This document shows, piece by piece, positions 53,541 to 63,204 of a stretch of DNA of 64,000 bases. The stretch's first letter is position 1, and every line of letters begins with the position of its first letter. The position numbers were made by a program, and so were the translations under genes. Below the pieces are notes generated by a model that did no database searches, was not told the DNA's origin, and saw only the letters and a program-made list of their open reading frames with translations. Origin of the DNA: Pseudolabrys sp. (GTDB lineage Bacteria > Pseudomonadota > Alphaproteobacteria > Rhizobiales > Xanthobacteraceae); contig JAHBZF010000001.1 in assembly GCA_019635575.1 (NCBI GenBank), positions 1 to 64,000 on the forward strand. Reading direction: 5' to 3'.

Positions 53541-54316
53541 GCGGCCCGGTGCTGAACCTGTTGCGGCGGCACAGCGGCGAATGTATCCGCTGGGGAACCT
53601 GTTTCGCCGTGGTCGCTGCGGTGCATGCCGGCGGCGCGATGGCGCTGCTCGCCAACTGGAACAGCAACGACCTCGCCGCTAATCCGCCGGCAATCATGAT
53701 CGATCTCGCGCCGATGGCGGTTTCGCCAACGACCGAAGCCACCGATATCCCGATCGGCCAGCAACAGGCCGCCGTCGAGCCGGAGCCGACACCGCCGGAG
53801 CCTGAGCCGGAACCACAGGTCGAGCCGCCGCCACAGACCGATGTGGCGCTGGAGCCGCCTCCACCGGTCGAATTGCCGAAGCCGGAGCCGAAAAAGGAAA
53901 AGGTGGTCGAGAAGCCCAAGGAAAAACCGAAGAAGAAAGAAAAGAAGAAGATCGCCATGGCGCCGACCGCGGCGCCGCAAACGGCTGAGACCCAAGCAGC
54001 GCCCGCGTCCGGTGCCTCCGGTCGCGCCGCGATCATGAACTGGAAGAGTCAGCTCGTGTCGCGGCTGGAGCGCAGCAAACGCTATCCCTCCGACGCGCGC
54101 TCGCGCGGCGACCAGGGCGTCGCCTATCTCGCCTTCACCGTCGACCGCTCCGGTGGCGTGCACGGCGCGCGGATCTCGCGCAGCTCCGGCTCATCGGCGC
54201 TCGATTCCGAAACCGTCGCCCTTGCCCTGCGGGTGTCGCCGCTGCCGCCACCGCCGCCGGAAATGGGCGGAGGCAGCATCCCGATCGTGGTGCCGATCCG
54301 CTACAGCATCCGCTAA
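53537..54316 (+). CDS. tonB: Energy-transducing protein TonB
   Basis: A 259-residue TonB. An N-terminal helix (about 17-39, with His30 in AAVHAGGA as in other TonB proteins) anchors it, then a Pro/Glu- and Pro/Lys-rich spacer (about 78-135) spans the periplasm, and the C-terminal domain (about 165-259) has SRLERSKRYPSDARSRGDQG and ends PIRYSIR. It transmits the ExbBD motor's energy to the siderophore receptor. It is the last gene of the unit. Confidence 0.95.
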   Translation: MSGPVLNLLRRHSGECIRWGTCFAVVAAVHAGGAMALLANWNSNDLAANPPAIMIDLAPMAVSPTTEATDIPIGQQQAAVEPEPTPPEPEPEPQVEPPPQTDVALEPPPPVELPKPEPKKEKVVEKPKEKPKKKEKKKIAMAPTAAPQTAETQAAPASGASGRAAIMNWKSQLVSRLERSKRYPSDARSRGDQGVAYLAFTVDRSGGVHGARISRSSGSSALDSETVALALRVSPLPPPPPEMGGGSIPIVVPIRYSIR

Positions 54317-54630
54317 CGGCGGCGCCCGAAAGAGCGGGATTGGATCGTCGCTCCCCTTTTCATGGAGCGTAATCTTTTCCGAAAACCGGTCCCCACTTTT
54401 CGGGATCGTGCTCCAGTCACTGATTGATTCCGTTTCGTTCCCGCTCCGGACTCAGTTCGCTACAATTTTAGCTATTAACGCTGCGCGCAAACATCGTGCG
54501 GCGATCCCTTGCTGCGGGCTCAATCCATGTCAAAAGATACACGCATTGGTAACCAAACCGATGCGGCGCGACACCCATGGGGATGGGACGCCCGACGCGA
54601 AGGGGTCGCGGTGAAACCGCGAAAGGGACG
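54317..54630. other. 314-bp intergenic stretch
   Basis: It holds the palindromic repeat at 54364-54414 and is otherwise AT-rich around 54415-54480, which should contain the promoter of the CHAP-like gene. No further gene was recognised. Confidence 0.5.
54364..54414. repeat. Rhizobiales-type palindromic repeat
   Basis: GGAGCGTAATCTTTTCCGAA pairs with TTTTCGGGATCGTGCTCC around ACCGGT, leaving a few mismatches. The pattern (GAGC...ATC...TTTTCCGAAAA and its complement) is recognisable as a common dispersed element of Hyphomicrobiales genomes; the family attribution is from memory. Confidence 0.7.
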
Positions 54631-55236
54631 ATGACGAAATCCTGTGTCCATCTGGCAATCGCTGTCGCACTATCGGCGTCCGTTATCGCCGTTCAGGCCG
54701 GCACCGCTCAGGCCGCTCCCACCGCGTCGTCCCAGCGCAACGAGCGTTTCGCCTCGGTGACGCCGGCTGAACCGCTGCTGCGCAGCCGCAGCGACGCGGC
54801 ACAGCAAGCCGCCCAAGTGCCGGGCGCGACGGCGCTGCTGCTGGAAGCGCTCCGCTGGCGCGGCCACACCGCCAAGCAGATCGGCGTGCCGAGCCAGCTC
54901 TGGTGCGCGGATTTCATGAATTTCGTCTTGAAGCGCGCCGGTGGCAAAGGTACCGGCTCGCGCGCGGCGCGCTCATTCCTCAAATACGGAAAGCTGCTCG
55001 ACGGCCCGCGTGTCGGCGCCATCGCGATCCTGTATCGCGGCCCGAACAACGGCCATGTCGGGGTCGTGCGCGGCACCGATGGCCAAGGAAACCCCATTCT
55101 GATTTCCGGCAACCACGGCCCGACGGTGATGCAGTCCACCTATCCGAAGGAACGCGTGCTCGGCTACGTGATGCCGCCGGACTACGTGCTGCACGAGATG
55201 GCCGCGGCGGCACGCAAATCCGCTTCGGCGGAGTAA
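54631..55236 (+). CDS. Secreted NlpC/P60-CHAP-like protein (TIGR02594 type)
   Basis: A 201-residue protein with a signal peptide (VHLAIAVALSASVIAVQAG, cleavage after AQA at about 28). The papain-like core shows Cys92 in LWCADFMNFVL, His142 in NNGHVGVV, and SGNHG (159-163), the triad arrangement of CHAP and TIGR02594 proteins, which cut peptidoglycan amide bonds. The ATG at 54631 has GGGA nearby; an upstream open frame has no homology. It likely trims the cell wall in the periplasm; export of a lysin is possible but not indicated. Confidence 0.82.
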   Translation: MTKSCVHLAIAVALSASVIAVQAGTAQAAPTASSQRNERFASVTPAEPLLRSRSDAAQQAAQVPGATALLLEALRWRGHTAKQIGVPSQLWCADFMNFVLKRAGGKGTGSRAARSFLKYGKLLDGPRVGAIAILYRGPNNGHVGVVRGTDGQGNPILISGNHGPTVMQSTYPKERVLGYVMPPDYVLHEMAAAARKSASAE

Positions 55237-55367
55237 GCACCGTTAACCGATTAACGGTGACGCGGACGTTAGTGTTAAATTGATCCGCGCATTTCCCGTC
55301 GAACACATCGCATTAGATTAATCGCCGAACGGACAGGCATCTCTTGCCAGGTTCTCGATCGGTGGCG

Positions 55368-58300
55368 ATGACAACAGCGCGTCTTTCATGGATGGTCGTA
55401 GCGGGCTCGGCAGCCGCTTTGCTGCTGCCGCTCGGCGCTGCCGCGCAAACCAGCGAGCAGATGTCCGTCTGCGCCGGCAAGAGCGGAAACGCGGCCGCGC
55501 AAATCGAGAGCTGCACGGCGATCATCGATACCAGGCCGCCGGAGCGCGAGAAGGAGCCGAAGGATAAAGCGGCGAAAAACAGCAAAGCCGCGAGGGCCGC
55601 CAAACAAGCCAAAATCGCCAAGGATGCCAAGCACGCCGCCGCGGTCGAACACCTCAAAAGCGCCAAGGCGGACGCCTATCGCAACCGGGCCGACGCCTAT
55701 CGCAGCCGCGGCGATCTCGACCGCGCCTTGCGCGACTACGACGAATCGCTCGCCCTCAACGGCAAGGATGCGACGGCCTATTACAATCGCGGTCTGACCC
55801 AGCGCCAGAAGGGCAATCTCGACCGCGCGCTCCAGGACTTCGAGCAGGCGGTTCGCTTCGACCCGAAGAACGCGGATTATATCTCGACCCGCAGCCACGC
55901 CTATTACGACAAGCGCGACTATGCGCATGCGATCGAAAGCCTGAACCAGGCGATCAAGCTCAACCCCAACGCGGCGCTGCCGTATTTCAACCGTGGCATG
56001 GCGTTCCGCGCCAAGGGCGAGCCGGACCGAGCCATTCCCGACTACGACCGCGCGATCAAGATCAATTCCGGCGATGTGGTCGCCCTGCATGCGCGCGGCC
56101 TCGCCTATCGCGACCTGCGAGACTACGAGCGCGCGATCCAGGACTTCGATCAGGCGATCAAGCTGAAGCCGGACTACGTGCTCGCCTTCAACGATCGCGG
56201 CATCGCCTTCGCATCGAAGGGAATGGCCGATCGCGCCATCGAGGATTTCGATCGCGCGATCCTGATCGATCCGCGCGACGCCTTCGCCTACAACAACCGG
56301 GGTCTCGCCTATCGCAACCGGGGCGAGACCAACCGCGCGATCAAGGATTTCGATCAGGCGATCCTGCTCAACGCCAACTACATTCTGGCCTATTACAATC
56401 GCGGCAACGCCTATTATGATAAGCGCGACTATGATCGCGCGATCAAGAACTACGACCAGGCGATTACGCTCGACCCGGCTTACGCGCTCGCCTACTACGA
56501 CCGTGGTGTCTCGCACTACGAAAAGCGCGATTACGATCGTGCTCTGAGCGATCTGACCCAGGCAATCAAACTGGATCCGAAGGATTCTCTGGCGCGCTAC
56601 AATCGCGGCGTCACCCATCATGCGCGGGGCGAATACGATCAGGCCATTGCCGACTTCAACGAAGCGCTGAAACTCGACGGCAAGAGCGCTCGCGCCTATT
56701 ACAATCGCGGCGTCGCCTATCGCGCCAAGCACGACAGCGACCGCGCCATCGCCGACCTCACCCAGGCACTGAAACTCGACGAAAAGAGCGCGCCGGCCTA
56801 CCTCGCCCGCGCCGAGGTGTTCCGCGACAAAGGCGACACGGACAAGGCGGTCGCGGACCTCAATCAGACCGTCAAGATCGATCCCAACAACCCCGTCGCC
56901 TATTACGAACGGGCGCTGATCCTGAGCGGCCGCAAGGACTTTGATCGCGCCATTGCCGATCTCAACGTCGCGATCAATATCCGGCCCGACGACCGTCAGG
57001 CGTTCAACGCTCGCGGCCTTGCCTATATCGGCAAGGGCGACATCAGCCGCGCCATCGTCGATTTCGATCAGGCGATCCGCATCGATCCGAAGTTCCTGGC
57101 GGCTCTCAACAATCGCGGCGACGCCTTCCAGAAGCGGCGCGACTACGACCGTGCGCTCGCCGACTTCGATCAGGTGATCGGCCTCAATCCGAACTACGCG
57201 CAGGCTTATGTCAGCCGTGGCCTTGCTTACGTCCAGAAGCGCGAGACCGAACGGGCGGCGCAGGACTTTTCGCGGGCAATCCAGATCGATCCGAAATTCG
57301 CCGTGGCCTATAACGAACGCGGCCAGATCTATCGCGGTCAGGGAGAACTGTCGCGCGCTATCGCCGACCTCGACCAGGCGATCAAGCTTGACGGCCGTTT
57401 TTCCGATGCGTGGCACAACCGCGGGCTCGCTTACGTCGACCGCCGGGATTTCGACAAGGCCGTCGCCGACCTGACTCAGGCCGCCAAGCTGGACGGCAAC
57501 AACCCGACGATCCTGCACGATCGCGGCCTCGCCTATCGCGAACGGCGCGACTATGATCGCGCCGTCGCCGACTTCGATCAGGCGCTCAAGCTCGATCCGA
57601 AATATGTGATGAGCTATGTCGATCGCGGCATCGCGCTGCGCGACAAGGGCGACCCGGACCGCGCGGTGCGGGATTTCGACCAGGCCATCAAGATCGACCC
57701 GAAATTCGCCAATGCCTTCACCGAGCGCGCCAATACCCACGCCACGCGCGGTAAATTCGATCTCGCGTTGAAAGACTATGATCAGGCAATCCGGTTCAAC
57801 CCGAACCTTGATTCCGTCTACAACAGCCGCGGCATGGCCTATCGCAACCGGGGCGATCTCGACAAGGCGCTGGCCGACTTCGACCGCGCCGCGACGCTGA
57901 ACCCGGCGAATGCTATCGCGCTCAATAATCGTGGCTTGATCCATCAGGCGCGCAACGATCTCGACGCCGCCATCGCCGATTTCAGCCAGGCGCTCAAGGC
58001 GCGGCCGGAATACGACGTGGCGTTGAACAATCGCGGCCTCGCTTATCGCGCCAAGGGCGATGCGGCGCGCGCCATCGCCGACTTCGACCTCGCGGTGAAG
58101 AATAATCCGGGCTTCATCGTCGCTTTGTTCAATCGCGGCGATTCCTATGAAGCGGTCGGCGAGCACGACCGCGCCATCCGCGATCTCGATCAGGTGCTCA
58201 AGTCAAACCCCGGCTATGCCGCCGCCTACAATACGCGCGGCGCCGCCTATCTGAACAAGAAGGATTACGACCGCGCGATCGGCGATTTCACCCAGGCGCT

Positions 58301-61300
58301 CAAGGGCAACCCCTCTCTCGCCACCGCCTATAATCACCGCGGCGCGGCCTATCGCGCCAAAGGCGAGCACGAGCGCGCGATCGCCGATTTCTCGCAGGCG
58401 ATCAAACTCGAGAACGGCTTTGCCCTCGCCTACTACAACCGCGGCAATGCGTACGCCGACCGCAGCGATTTCGACCGTGCCATCGCCGATCTCAGCCAGG
58501 CGCTGAAACTCAGCCCGGCCTCGGCCACCGCCTATTACGATCGCGGCATCGCTTATGGCCTCAAAGGCGACGCCGACCACGCCATCGCCGACTTCGACGA
58601 GGCGCTGAAACTCGAACCGAACAACGCACTCGCGCTGAACAACCGCGGTTTCGCCTATCGCAACAAGGGCGAATACGACAAGGCCATTGCCGATTTCACC
58701 CAGGCGGCGAAGCTCAATCCGGGCTACGCGACGGCGTTCTACAACCGCGCCAATGCCTATTCCGACAAGCGCGAGTATGACCGTGCCATCGCCGACTTCG
58801 ATCAGGCGATCAAGCTGAACGCGCAGGACACCTTTGCCCTGCACGATCGCGGCATCGTCTATTTTGAGAAAAAAGACTACAACCACGCCATCGCCGACTT
58901 CGACCGGTTGGCCAAGGTCAACCCCAACTACGCCGTCGCTGGCCGCACCGATGCGCGCAACCAGCGCGGCTATGACCGCGCGCTCAACGACACCGCACAG
59001 CCGCTGCGCGTCAGCGCCAATTTCGCGCTAGCCTTCGCCGACCGCGCCAGCGCGCTGGCATCGAAGGGCGACATCGACAAGGCGCTCGCCGATCTCAATC
59101 AGGCGATCCGGATCAATCCGGGCTATGCGGCAGCGTTCTACGAGCGCGGCGCGCTCTATTATCGCAAGCAGGATTTCGACAAGGCGGTGCAGAACTTCGG
59201 CGAGGCGATCAAACTCAACCCGAAGGAAGCTTCCGCCTATTTCGACCGCGGCATCGCCTACTACGAGAAGCAGTATTATGACCGCGCCGTCGCCGATTTC
59301 GATCAGGTGACGAAGATCGAACCGAAGAACGCGCAGGCTTACTATAACCGTGGCATCGCCTTCGCCGAGAAGCGCGACTACCCGCGCGCGATCGCCGATT
59401 TCAACGAAGCGACCAAGCTCGACGGCAAGATGGCGCCGGCGTTCCAGCACCGCGGCAACGCTTATGCCAGCCAGGGCGACCTCGAGCGGGCGCTCGCCGA
59501 TCTGACGCAGGCGGCGACACTCGATGCGCAGAATGCCGCGGCGTTCAATGATCGCGGCATCGTCCTCGCCGCCAAGGGCGAGATCGATCAAGCCATTGCC
59601 GATTTCTCGCAGGCGCTGAAGATCAACGGAAAATATCCGGCCGCCTACAACAATCGCGGCGCCGCCTTTGCCGCCAAGGGCCAGGCCGACCGGGCACTCG
59701 CCGATTTCGATCAGGCGCTGAAGCTGAACGCCTCCTATGCGCTCGGCTTCTACAACCGCGGCAACTCCTATCTCGACAAGGGCGACCTCGACCGCGCCGC
59801 GGCCGACTACGAGAAGGCGCTGAAGCTCAACGGCTCCGACATCTACTCCTATCACAACCGCGCGCAGGCGCTGGCCGGGAAGCGCAACTTCGACGCGGCG
59901 ATCGCCGACTATACGCAGGATATCAAACTGAGCCCCGCCCATGCGTCGGCGTTCAACGGCCGCGCCATCGCCTATGCCATGAAAGGCGATTTCGATCGTG
60001 CGGTCGCCGATCTCGACCAGAGCCTCAAGCTCGACCCCAACAGCGCGCTCGGCTATTTCAATCGCGGCCAGGTCTGGCGCGAGAAAGGCAGCGCCGACCG
60101 CGCGATCCAGAACTTCGATCTGGCGATCCGGCTGAACCCGAACGATCCATCCGCGGTCTATGCGCGCGGCCGCGCTTTCCTCGACAAGCGGGATTTCGCC
60201 AAGGGCATCGCTGACTTCGACAAGGTGCTGGCATTGCAGCCCGATCATGCCGGCGCGCTCTACGATCGTGCGCTCGCCTACGGCGCATCGCGCGATGCCG
60301 CGCGCGCCATCGCCGATCTCGATCAGGTCATCAAGCTGGAGCCGAAGAACGCGCGCGCATTCTACAATCGCGGCGTCGCCTATGAGCAGAAAGGCGAGAT
60401 CGAACGTGCGCTGGCCGACTGGAATCAGGCGTTCCAGCTCGATTCTAAATTCGCGCCGGCGCTGGTCCAGCGCGGCATCAGTTTTTACGAGAAGCGCGAT
60501 TACGACAAGGCCATCGCCGAATTCGGCCAGGCCATCGGCCTGACCCCGAATTCCGACGATGCCTATGTGATGCGCGGCCTCGCTTATCGCGACAAGGGCG
60601 ACTACGACCGCGCCATCGCCGATTTCACGCAGGCGCTGAAACTCGATGCCCGTAACGCGACAGCATGGGCCAACCGTGGCGTGTCCTACCGCAACAAGGG
60701 CGAACTCGACCATGCCCTCGCCGATCTCGATCAGGCGCTCAAGCTCGACGGCAAGCTTGCATCGGCTTTTGCCGATCGCGGCGCGACCCACGGCCTGCGC
60801 GGTGACATCGATCGCGCCATCGCCGATCTCGATCACGCGATCAAACTCGATCCAAAGAACGCCGTCGCGCTGAACAATCGCGGCCTCGCCTGGCGGCAGA
60901 AGGGCGATGCGGAGCGCGCGCTGGCGGACGTCACCGCCGCGCTCAAGCTCAATCCAACCTATGCGGCGGCGCATGCCACGCGTGGCGACATTCTGCTGGA
61001 GAAGCGCGATTTCGATGGGGCCATCGCGGCTTTCGACGAGGCGATCAAGCTCGCGCCGGCCTATGCGCCTGCTTACAACAGCCGTGGCCTCGCTTACGAC
61101 GCCAAGCGCGACTACGAGCGCGCGATTGCCGACTTCACGGAATCGCTGAAGCGCGACCCCAGGAACGCCACGGTCTACAACAACCGCGGCTTCACCTTCC
61201 GCAGCATGGGCCAGCACGACAAGGCAATCCAGGATTACGACAAGGCACTGTCGCTCAACCCGAACTACGCCATGGCGCTCTATAATCGCGGCATCGCCTA

Positions 61301-61589
61301 CTACGACGCCCGGCAATACGACCGCGCCTCGGCCGACATGAATCAGGCGATCAAGCTCAATCCTAATTTCGGCAATGTGGTCAACGACCGTGCCAGCGCG
61401 CTCCGCGAGGCCCGCGACTATGACCGCGCGCTCGCGCCGGCGGCGGCCCCGCCGGCCGGCTTCGCGCCCGCCGCACCGCTCCGGCCGGTCTATGCCAGCC
61501 GCCGCGAAGGCGATCGGATCATGCAGGATCCCGCCCCGGCGCTGCGCAACGAAGCCGCCAACGCGCTCGCCCTGCAGACCGACCGCTAA
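55368..61589 (+). CDS. Giant secreted TPR-repeat protein
   Basis: A 2,073-residue protein. A signal peptide (about 8-27, ending LGAAAQ) is followed by a charged Lys/Ala-rich segment (about 60-95) and then about 55 tandem 34-residue TPRs, from about residue 98 to 1,990, with the consensus AYYNRGLAYRxKGDYDRAIA and DFDQAIKLDPK. The register is disturbed once, near 58930-59030. A short Pro/Ala-rich tail ends the protein. No catalytic domain is seen. TPR solenoids bind peptides or proteins; such size is unusual. The ATG at 55368 is chosen over a TTG at 55344. The minus-strand frames of several hundred codons inside it are antisense artefacts. Confidence 0.9.
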   Translation: MTTARLSWMVVAGSAAALLLPLGAAAQTSEQMSVCAGKSGNAAAQIESCTAIIDTRPPEREKEPKDKAAKNSKAARAAKQAKIAKDAKHAAAVEHLKSAKADAYRNRADAYRSRGDLDRALRDYDESLALNGKDATAYYNRGLTQRQKGNLDRALQDFEQAVRFDPKNADYISTRSHAYYDKRDYAHAIESLNQAIKLNPNAALPYFNRGMAFRAKGEPDRAIPDYDRAIKINSGDVVALHARGLAYRDLRDYERAIQDFDQAIKLKPDYVLAFNDRGIAFASKGMADRAIEDFDRAILIDPRDAFAYNNRGLAYRNRGETNRAIKDFDQAILLNANYILAYYNRGNAYYDKRDYDRAIKNYDQAITLDPAYALAYYDRGVSHYEKRDYDRALSDLTQAIKLDPKDSLARYNRGVTHHARGEYDQAIADFNEALKLDGKSARAYYNRGVAYRAKHDSDRAIADLTQALKLDEKSAPAYLARAEVFRDKGDTDKAVADLNQTVKIDPNNPVAYYERALILSGRKDFDRAIADLNVAINIRPDDRQAFNARGLAYIGKGDISRAIVDFDQAIRIDPKFLAALNNRGDAFQKRRDYDRALADFDQVIGLNPNYAQAYVSRGLAYVQKRETERAAQDFSRAIQIDPKFAVAYNERGQIYRGQGELSRAIADLDQAIKLDGRFSDAWHNRGLAYVDRRDFDKAVADLTQAAKLDGNNPTILHDRGLAYRERRDYDRAVADFDQALKLDPKYVMSYVDRGIALRDKGDPDRAVRDFDQAIKIDPKFANAFTERANTHATRGKFDLALKDYDQAIRFNPNLDSVYNSRGMAYRNRGDLDKALADFDRAATLNPANAIALNNRGLIHQARNDLDAAIADFSQALKARPEYDVALNNRGLAYRAKGDAARAIADFDLAVKNNPGFIVALFNRGDSYEAVGEHDRAIRDLDQVLKSNPGYAAAYNTRGAAYLNKKDYDRAIGDFTQALKGNPSLATAYNHRGAAYRAKGEHERAIADFSQAIKLENGFALAYYNRGNAYADRSDFDRAIADLSQALKLSPASATAYYDRGIAYGLKGDADHAIADFDEALKLEPNNALALNNRGFAYRNKGEYDKAIADFTQAAKLNPGYATAFYNRANAYSDKREYDRAIADFDQAIKLNAQDTFALHDRGIVYFEKKDYNHAIADFDRLAKVNPNYAVAGRTDARNQRGYDRALNDTAQPLRVSANFALAFADRASALASKGDIDKALADLNQAIRINPGYAAAFYERGALYYRKQDFDKAVQNFGEAIKLNPKEASAYFDRGIAYYEKQYYDRAVADFDQVTKIEPKNAQAYYNRGIAFAEKRDYPRAIADFNEATKLDGKMAPAFQHRGNAYASQGDLERALADLTQAATLDAQNAAAFNDRGIVLAAKGEIDQAIADFSQALKINGKYPAAYNNRGAAFAAKGQADRALADFDQALKLNASYALGFYNRGNSYLDKGDLDRAAADYEKALKLNGSDIYSYHNRAQALAGKRNFDAAIADYTQDIKLSPAHASAFNGRAIAYAMKGDFDRAVADLDQSLKLDPNSALGYFNRGQVWREKGSADRAIQNFDLAIRLNPNDPSAVYARGRAFLDKRDFAKGIADFDKVLALQPDHAGALYDRALAYGASRDAARAIADLDQVIKLEPKNARAFYNRGVAYEQKGEIERALADWNQAFQLDSKFAPALVQRGISFYEKRDYDKAIAEFGQAIGLTPNSDDAYVMRGLAYRDKGDYDRAIADFTQALKLDARNATAWANRGVSYRNKGELDHALADLDQALKLDGKLASAFADRGATHGLRGDIDRAIADLDHAIKLDPKNAVALNNRGLAWRQKGDAERALADVTAALKLNPTYAAAHATRGDILLEKRDFDGAIAAFDEAIKLAPAYAPAYNSRGLAYDAKRDYERAIADFTESLKRDPRNATVYNNRGFTFRSMGQHDKAIQDYDKALSLNPNYAMALYNRGIAYYDARQYDRASADMNQAIKLNPNFGNVVNDRASALREARDYDRALAPAAAPPAGFAPAAPLRPVYASRREGDRIMQDPAPALRNEAANALALQTDR

Positions 61590-61740
61590 GCCGGCCCGCT
61601 TCGCCGGAACGGCCTCCCGGCCGCCTCCCCAGGGGACATTGCGGTCACATTAACAATGCACCCGCTGTGGACAAACACGCCCGCTGGGACGCCGGGAAGT
61701 GCTAGTGTCCGCCCGTCGTGAGGATCGGGTTGGCGTCGTG

Positions 61741-63180
61741 ATGCGTGAAGCGGTGTGCGGGAGTATTCAGAGGCGCGGACAGCGCCGCCGCGCCCCGGTT
61801 CCCCCCGCGGCCCGGTGCCTGTTTCCCCTTGTGATCGCAGGACTTTTTCTGGGCACACAGCCTGCCGCCGCAGAAACCCTCGCCGACGTGCTGGTCCGCA
61901 CCTACCAGACCAACCCGCAGTTGAACGCGGAACGGGCGCGCCAGCGCGGCACCGACGAAAACGTGCCGCAGGCGCTGTCGCAATACCGCCCGCAGATTAC
62001 CGCCGGGCTGAGCGCCGGGCTGATCGGCGTGCGGAATCTGTTGCCAGAGGGCGATCTGCAGAGCGCCCGGCTGAAGCCCTGGAGCGTCGGCCTCACCGTC
62101 AACCAGACGCTGTTCAACGGCTTCAAGACCGCCAACACGGTCCGGCAAGCCGAAGCGCAGGTCCGCTCGGGCCGGGAACTGCTGCGCAGCGTCGAGCAGT
62201 CGGTGCTGCTCGATGCTGTCACCGTTTATGCCAATGTGCTCGCCAACCAGTCACTGGTCGAGGCGATGCGGGCCAATGTCGGGTTCCTGCGCGAGACGCT
62301 CAACACCACCAAGCGCCGTCTCGACGCCGGCGACGTGACGCCCACCGACCAGGCCCAGGCCGAGGCGCGGCTGGCGCGCGGCAATGCCGACCTTAACGCC
62401 GCCGAAGTCACCCTCGCCGTCAGCCAAGCTACGTTCCTGCAGGTGATCGGCAGCCCGCCGGGACGCCTCGCGCCGCCGCAGCCGATCGACCGGCTGATCC
62501 CGCCGAACCGCAGCGACGCGGTGGCGCTGAGTTATCGCGAGCATCCGACCGTGCTCGGCGCAACCTTCGATGTCGATGCGGCCCAGCTCGGCATCAGCAT
62601 CGCCGAAGCGGCGCTGGCGCCGACCGTCAGCGTGCAGGGCAATGTCCAGCGCAGCGTCCAGACCGATACCCAGCTCGGCACCAGCCGAACCGACAGCGCC
62701 TCGATCATCGGCCAGGCAAATATCCCGCTCTATGACGGCGGCCTTGCCGCGTCGCAGGTGCGTCAGGCGAAGCAGGTGGTCAGCCAGTCGCGCCTTCTGC
62801 TCGACCGCATCCGCACCCAGGCGGAAACTGCGGCCATTGCTGCTTTCGTCACCAATGAAGGCATGCGTACCGCGATCACCGCAGCGGACGCCGAGGTGCG
62901 CGCCGCCACGGTGGCGCTCAACGGCGTGCAGAAGGAAGCGCAGGCCGGCCAGCGCACAACCCTCGATGTGCTCAACGCCCAGCAGGATCTGATCCTCGCG
63001 CGCTCGCGGCTCATTCAGGCGCAGAAGGACCGCGTGATCGCCTCCTATACGCTACTGGCGGCGATCGGCAGGCTCGATCACAAGCAACTGGCGCTCAACA
63101 CCCCGGATTACGATCCGCAGGTGCATTACCATCAGGTGCGCGATGCCTGGCACGGGCTGCGCACTCCGAGCGGGCAATAA
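61741..63180 (+). CDS. TolC-family outer-membrane channel
   Basis: A 479-residue outer-membrane efflux protein. The signal peptide (CLFPLVIAGLFLGTQPAAA) is followed by the TolC fold: ETLADVLVRTYQTNPQLNAE (about 45-64) opens the first repeat, and the second repeat includes GVQKEAQAGQRTTLDVLNAQ (about 398-417), the classic TolC signature. It forms the trimeric channel for type I secretion or RND pumps. It lies 151 bp after the TPR gene and converges on an RND pump gene; either partner is plausible. The ATG at 61741 is favoured over an upstream GTG. Confidence 0.92.
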   Translation: MREAVCGSIQRRGQRRRAPVPPAARCLFPLVIAGLFLGTQPAAAETLADVLVRTYQTNPQLNAERARQRGTDENVPQALSQYRPQITAGLSAGLIGVRNLLPEGDLQSARLKPWSVGLTVNQTLFNGFKTANTVRQAEAQVRSGRELLRSVEQSVLLDAVTVYANVLANQSLVEAMRANVGFLRETLNTTKRRLDAGDVTPTDQAQAEARLARGNADLNAAEVTLAVSQATFLQVIGSPPGRLAPPQPIDRLIPPNRSDAVALSYREHPTVLGATFDVDAAQLGISIAEAALAPTVSVQGNVQRSVQTDTQLGTSRTDSASIIGQANIPLYDGGLAASQVRQAKQVVSQSRLLLDRIRTQAETAAIAAFVTNEGMRTAITAADAEVRAATVALNGVQKEAQAGQRTTLDVLNAQQDLILARSRLIQAQKDRVIASYTLLAAIGRLDHKQLALNTPDYDPQVHYHQVRDAWHGLRTPSGQ

Positions 63181-63204
63181 GTCCCACGATTCTTGATCTG
63201 TCGA

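Noticed and set aside
55386..58166. A 926-codon minus-strand frame rich in Glu, Val, Ile and Ala
   Set aside because: It is the antisense of the TPR repeats. Its product repeats with the same 34-codon period, has no independent ribosome site and mirrors the codon pattern of the plus-strand gene. The same applies to frames at 58203-58886 and 59028-61316.
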